Source: Sphingobacterium puteale (GTDB lineage Bacteria > Bacteroidota > Bacteroidia > Sphingobacteriales > Sphingobacteriaceae). From it: a DNA stretch of 64,000 bases. Shown piece after piece: positions 61,401-64,000 of the stretch (its first letter is position 1; the number at the start of each line of letters is the position of its first letter). The position numbers and the translations under genes were made by a program. The notes under the pieces were generated by a model. That model did no database searches, was not told the DNA's origin, and saw nothing but the letters and a program-made list of their open reading frames with translations. The stretch is from the NCBI RefSeq assembly GCF_003627955.1, contig NZ_RBWS01000006.1:310001-374000 (forward strand). Direction: 5' to 3'.

Positions 61401-64000
61401 TTGTAAAAACCCAAAATATTCGAGTGTTGGTTGAACGTGTCGATCGGGCAGAGCAACCGCAAACTGCAACTGCTTTTGCCCAGGTGCCAGTCAATCTTTA
61501 TTTTGACCTGAGCAATAAAGACCATCGTTATATGCCAAGTATTCCGGGGCTGGACAGAAACACCAAAAAGAATATCAATACTGCGACACCCAATTCGGGC
61601 TACAATAACTCTGCGGCGCCACTGGCTTCGGCAGCCTCGGTGATAGCTATCAATCAGCTCGCCACGAGCTACACGGCTAATATCGGCGCCAACTATTCAG
61701 GGCAGTCGCTCAATAATGGTGTTGTGGCTGCCTCAAGCAACCCATCCCTAGATAATCGCTATCAGCATGTACTGATGCGCGAGGGTGATCTCAGTAACAA
61801 TGATGGTTACATTGAGTTTAAAGATGTGCTTCGCCCGGCTACCAGGGATGCCGCTGGCACATTGAGCTACATTTTGGAAGCAGATGATCGGGGCCGCGAA
61901 AATAATGCCGCCTTTTATAAGGACTATTTCCTGGGTAAAACACATGTATGGACCAACCGTAGGGTAGCCGCTGATGGACCTCAGGGTATTGAAGGTTTTA
62001 TACCCGGGTCTGAGATTTTGTTTAACAAGGATTTTAACCCGGATGATGTGGTTAACTATAAATTCAGGCTGGTTCCTAAGTCAACATTGATCCGGGGCCG
62101 GGTAACCGACGACTTTACCACCTTGGGGGTTAAGGGTGTACAGGTCAAAGCAAGCGTGATTTTAAATGGAAAATCGTATAATAACCAGCGTTATAATTTC
62201 CTTTTTGAGGAAGTGACCAGCACCGACGATAATGGTTACTATTCATTCCCCACATTAGAAAAACGGATCGAATCTTTCAACCCGGAAACCATCAATTCAG
62301 GAACGGTCTCAACTCAGACAGCCAATCTGGTCAAAATACTGTATGCGCCGGGATACGAAAAACAGCAGGTGGACATCGGCGCTCTTGAGCCAGGATTGTC
62401 GGGGCGCCAGATTGTGCGCAACTTTGCCATTAAACCGCTGGGAAGAGGCTCTTATGGTTATGTCATGGATGCCGAGAATAACGCTCCTGTTACCGCAAGG
62501 GTCAAGCTGAAAATGAATGGAAGATGGGTGGATACGGAAGGTGCCGCAAGCAGGAAATCCGTTGGGGCAACGTTGAATCAGGCCTCAAGTCAATTTGCCC
62601 TGAACAATTTTCAAACCTTGGTCAATCAGGCTGTACGCGATAAAAAAGAAATATCGTTTGGGACCAGCGGCAGCAAGATCCAATCATCCCAAAATGGAAA
62701 AGGCGAAGTCACCACCACGCTATTTATCACAAGTAAGGCAGATCTGAATGCCGGAATTGTGGCTGCGGCCACACAGTCCAAATCAAAATTTGGAAACCGG
62801 GTCAATTTTATTTACTCGGGAACAGCAAAGGGCGGCAATACACTGATCGCTCCGGATGTCAGCAAAGAAATTCAGTCTCTTGGTTCTGTTGGGCCACAAT
62901 TGGTTATGCCATATCAGCGTTTTGAAATAGATCTTCCAACGCGACCTGACTCCATCATGATCTTGCCTTATGATCCTGCTTATATGCCGAGAACTGTGGC
63001 TGTATTCGCTCAGGAACCTCATACGGATCTAGGGGATTTCAAGCTGACCCGCAGAAAACACCGCATCAACATTGTCGTCAAGACCAGCGATGGTGCGCGG
63101 GTGACTAATGCCAAGGTGTTTATTGAAGGTGCCGGTGATGATTTCAAACGAACGAATATCCAGGGCGAGGCGCGGTTTGAATTTGTCAATAATTCGAAGA
63201 CTAATTTCAACGTATTTGTAACCAATGACATTGCAAAATATAGCCCTAAGGGCAAGGACAATAATCCAGATGAACTTGGTGGAATCGGTCCACAGGGGAC
63301 CATTGCTTTTATGCCTACCAGTCTCAACAATGTCAATAGTGAAGATGATCAGGTCCTTCGTACAGTGGTCGTCGAAGTGGAGCGGGCCAATCTTCTCCAC
63401 GGTAAAGTCAGCTTAGCAGCAGATGGAACGGCGCTTCAAGGAGCACGTGTCTATCTGGAACAGGGGGCAGGTGCGAACTCCGAAAGTGAGACCGAGACCG
63501 ATGTTAATGGTAAATATTCCATGTTGGTTCCGCAGCTAAAATCGGTAAGTCGATCGATAACAGGTAATTCGCTGAAAATCAAGGTGACGGCCAGTTACCA
63601 TGCGCAAAGCCGCACTTTTGTTGGCGAGAGCAAATCGATCAGCATTCCAAAAGATAGCAAGGAGCAACAGCTGGATTTTCAAATAGATGAACTCCGCGAT
63701 ATTGACATCAGTCAGTTATATGGATTTAACGTTCGAATCAATAAGTTGGAGCAACAGAACGATGGGGGATATCTCGTTTCTGGTAACCTGGTCGACCTGC
63801 CGTTAAACTCAGACTTCAGAGGCGATAAGTTTGCCGGTCAGGAGCCGAACCTAACGTTTAAAAATATCGTCCTTAAGAAATCAGGCTTTGTCAATAATCG
63901 CCAGATAGCGAAAGCGGTGCCGGTAGCAGAAAGCATTGACCTGTTGGAAAAAAATATCCGGGTGGCTGCATTTTCGTCATTCAAAGCACAACTACTGGGT
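58406..64000 (+). CDS. TANFOR-type giant surface protein, 3' end outside window
   Basis: The frame is open from ATG 58406 to the window end, giving at least 1865 codons. A signal peptide (about 1-27, ending GMAQAQ) precedes an N-terminal region with SHVLPPYLNRIADY, VTGDNGISAWV and EGNYTLCIRAL segments that match the TANFOR domain first described in Tannerella. Fibronectin-III-like segments follow (about 170-400). At least four carboxypeptidase-regulatory/MSCRAMM-like modules then begin near residues 408, 816, 1226 and 1665, each with a DxDGNF-type turn. It is probably a long surface or periplasmic fibre partnered with the barrel and lipoprotein. Confidence 0.88.
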   Translation, partial: MKSIASIRRNVLILLGCLLLCGMAQAQIQITSHVLPPYLNRIADYSSRPELMVVTVTNTSTVELSIQLTARVTGDNGISAWVKPGYRSPRPIIIGAGQTVNLNGNDIAALFDINKIDYTGISRADMNRGVGLLEGNYTLCIRALQYNTLEPISPEQPLGCTSFRISDLEPPRIISPFNEQRVDVKGVQALPITWTTPPGSSPFIQYKLRIVEVIVPRNANDAFLSSRPLFEETLTSNMLLYGPAHPALIPGRQYVMGVQASDPTGKSTFRNRGWSEVTSFMYTGNMIAAPQIVSPENQSVFKGEGQFKVVWNPIVNAAPTTSYTVNFYTTAPNKYTKQNDAARPMYTTKIVGKNELLYDFVKMPVLKKGERYQVQVIASDPTGQQIFENQGKSIPVDFVFDAKIHRDTTMIKGRLAYQFKDDPKGHVFPVANQKVYLSKVYARVAQDSSGVVQKTELTGNIANFFNQEDVFGGQYVTTDKDGNFEIPCFFSSQDSSGLIPEDKWSANIGNQTAVMPASIRYYLENMKGKVGLYYKVAVLNPHFKASNELFSFKSGGEQNVNQITLDANAYSLKVNVREIFNNLKGDYVENAKIKIYRQKANKENPSYGIPRYEGDLLSDKDYEEAIQGDKILIAERTTPQLSDKKNGNDAYVTINSLFRNLPSDSYNYKIVLLDGSTVLREVSYGTIAEGLHVSQNQLNNNLKLNNIDMVSYSNGKSFTNALNSDEVATAKVKTAAGNSLKGSSKQGSAMATMPGNIAAAKPGINLGSNTAKGGSLYGNGITKNILSKDKWADYRYNDRSDEALLTLEKELAVAPRTKLTGNLKYAYKNRSGLPKQPYANMPLKLVVTYDFVESKSTVNNSTTTAGVQGLLSPIGNYYSSVNTQLASFGYGNFAKTEVVDKGTSIYGGGNSVQDNYKVLQTVMTDQDGNFEFDFPNADMAGQFVEGTLTRGNGDLLSSREGKFRRVFRLVPDVAYYCAPDEAIVIQPWESKDIGSYTSFVKTQNIRVLVERVDRAEQPQTATAFAQVPVNLYFDLSNKDHRYMPSIPGLDRNTKKNINTATPNSGYNNSAAPLASAASVIAINQLATSYTANIGANYSGQSLNNGVVAASSNPSLDNRYQHVLMREGDLSNNDGYIEFKDVLRPATRDAAGTLSYILEADDRGRENNAAFYKDYFLGKTHVWTNRRVAADGPQGIEGFIPGSEILFNKDFNPDDVVNYKFRLVPKSTLIRGRVTDDFTTLGVKGVQVKASVILNGKSYNNQRYNFLFEEVTSTDDNGYYSFPTLEKRIESFNPETINSGTVSTQTANLVKILYAPGYEKQQVDIGALEPGLSGRQIVRNFAIKPLGRGSYGYVMDAENNAPVTARVKLKMNGRWVDTEGAASRKSVGATLNQASSQFALNNFQTLVNQAVRDKKEISFGTSGSKIQSSQNGKGEVTTTLFITSKADLNAGIVAAATQSKSKFGNRVNFIYSGTAKGGNTLIAPDVSKEIQSLGSVGPQLVMPYQRFEIDLPTRPDSIMILPYDPAYMPRTVAVFAQEPHTDLGDFKLTRRKHRINIVVKTSDGARVTNAKVFIEGAGDDFKRTNIQGEARFEFVNNSKTNFNVFVTNDIAKYSPKGKDNNPDELGGIGPQGTIAFMPTSLNNVNSEDDQVLRTVVVEVERANLLHGKVSLAADGTALQGARVYLEQGAGANSESETETDVNGKYSMLVPQLKSVSRSITGNSLKIKVTASYHAQSRTFVGESKSISIPKDSKEQQLDFQIDELRDIDISQLYGFNVRINKLEQQNDGGYLVSGNLVDLPLNSDFRGDKFAGQEPNLTFKNIVLKKSGFVNNRQIAKAVPVAESIDLLEKNIRVAAFSSFKAQLLG

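Noticed and set aside
1-64000. CRISPR arrays, tRNA and rRNA genes
   Set aside because: No regularly spaced repeats, cloverleaf-like sequences or conserved rRNA segments were noticed by reading; a dedicated search was not possible.

Overview
The window looks like a chromosomal segment of a Bacteroidota bacterium, most likely Sphingobacteriaceae (Sphingobacterium- or Pedobacter-like). The signs are Bacteroidota-only families (DUF6266, DUF5675, a TANFOR-type giant protein, two-component propeller kinases, LytTR pairs) and many copies of the Bacteroidota -7 promoter box TAnnTTTG upstream of genes on both strands. No rRNA, tRNA, CRISPR array, transposase or integrase was recognised.

Layout. (1) 1-1.5 kb: a small phage-like cassette (DUF6266, DUF5675, two tiny hydrophobic proteins, a hairpin). 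(2) 1.7-47.6 kb: an accessory region dominated by oxidoreductases, each usually beside its own regulator. There are about eleven SDR-fold proteins and three MDR (quinone/alcohol dehydrogenase-like) enzymes. They are accompanied by seven AraC, two Crp/Fnr, two HxlR and one TetR regulators, and by AhpD/CMD, OsmC, peroxiredoxin, DsbA-like, Dps, YceI, tautomerase, nitronate monooxygenase, NTF2-like and hydrolase genes. Inside it sit two two-component systems (19.8-22.8 kb and 37.2-39.0 kb) and an operon of oxalate-decarboxylase-like bicupin, YoaK, peroxiredoxin and DsbA-like protein (24.2-26.9 kb). (3) 47.9-50.8 kb: small unrecognised secreted or membrane proteins and a flavin reductase remnant. 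(4) 51-64 kb: a LytTR regulator and a propeller histidine kinase, followed by a three-gene operon. That operon encodes a collagen-like modular lipoprotein, a predicted outer-membrane beta-barrel, and a TANFOR-type giant protein of at least 1865 residues that runs off the window end.

How it may work. Part 2 is a stack of regulator-enzyme modules, plausibly for handling reactive carbonyls, quinones, nitro compounds or oxidants (inference). The cis elements support this. A 20-base element recurs almost unchanged 37-38 bases upstream of the -7 box at three places near AraC/SDR paralogues. Two Crp/Fnr genes each carry a palindrome overlapping their stop codon, placed 21-23 bases before the -7 box of the next gene. 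Two other SDR genes carry direct repeats of 23-base period exactly 21 bases before the -7 box.

Rearrangement. A 178-base direct repeat (crp 3' end, intergenic and start of a CMD gene) flanks a roughly 7.4-kb block of SDR/MFS/CMD/SDR/AraC/MDR genes. The left CMD copy is an internally deleted remnant. Other decayed genes are a DUF1398 fragment, a royal-jelly/SMP-30-like remnant whose promoter now reads into an MDR gene, and a truncated flavin reductase.
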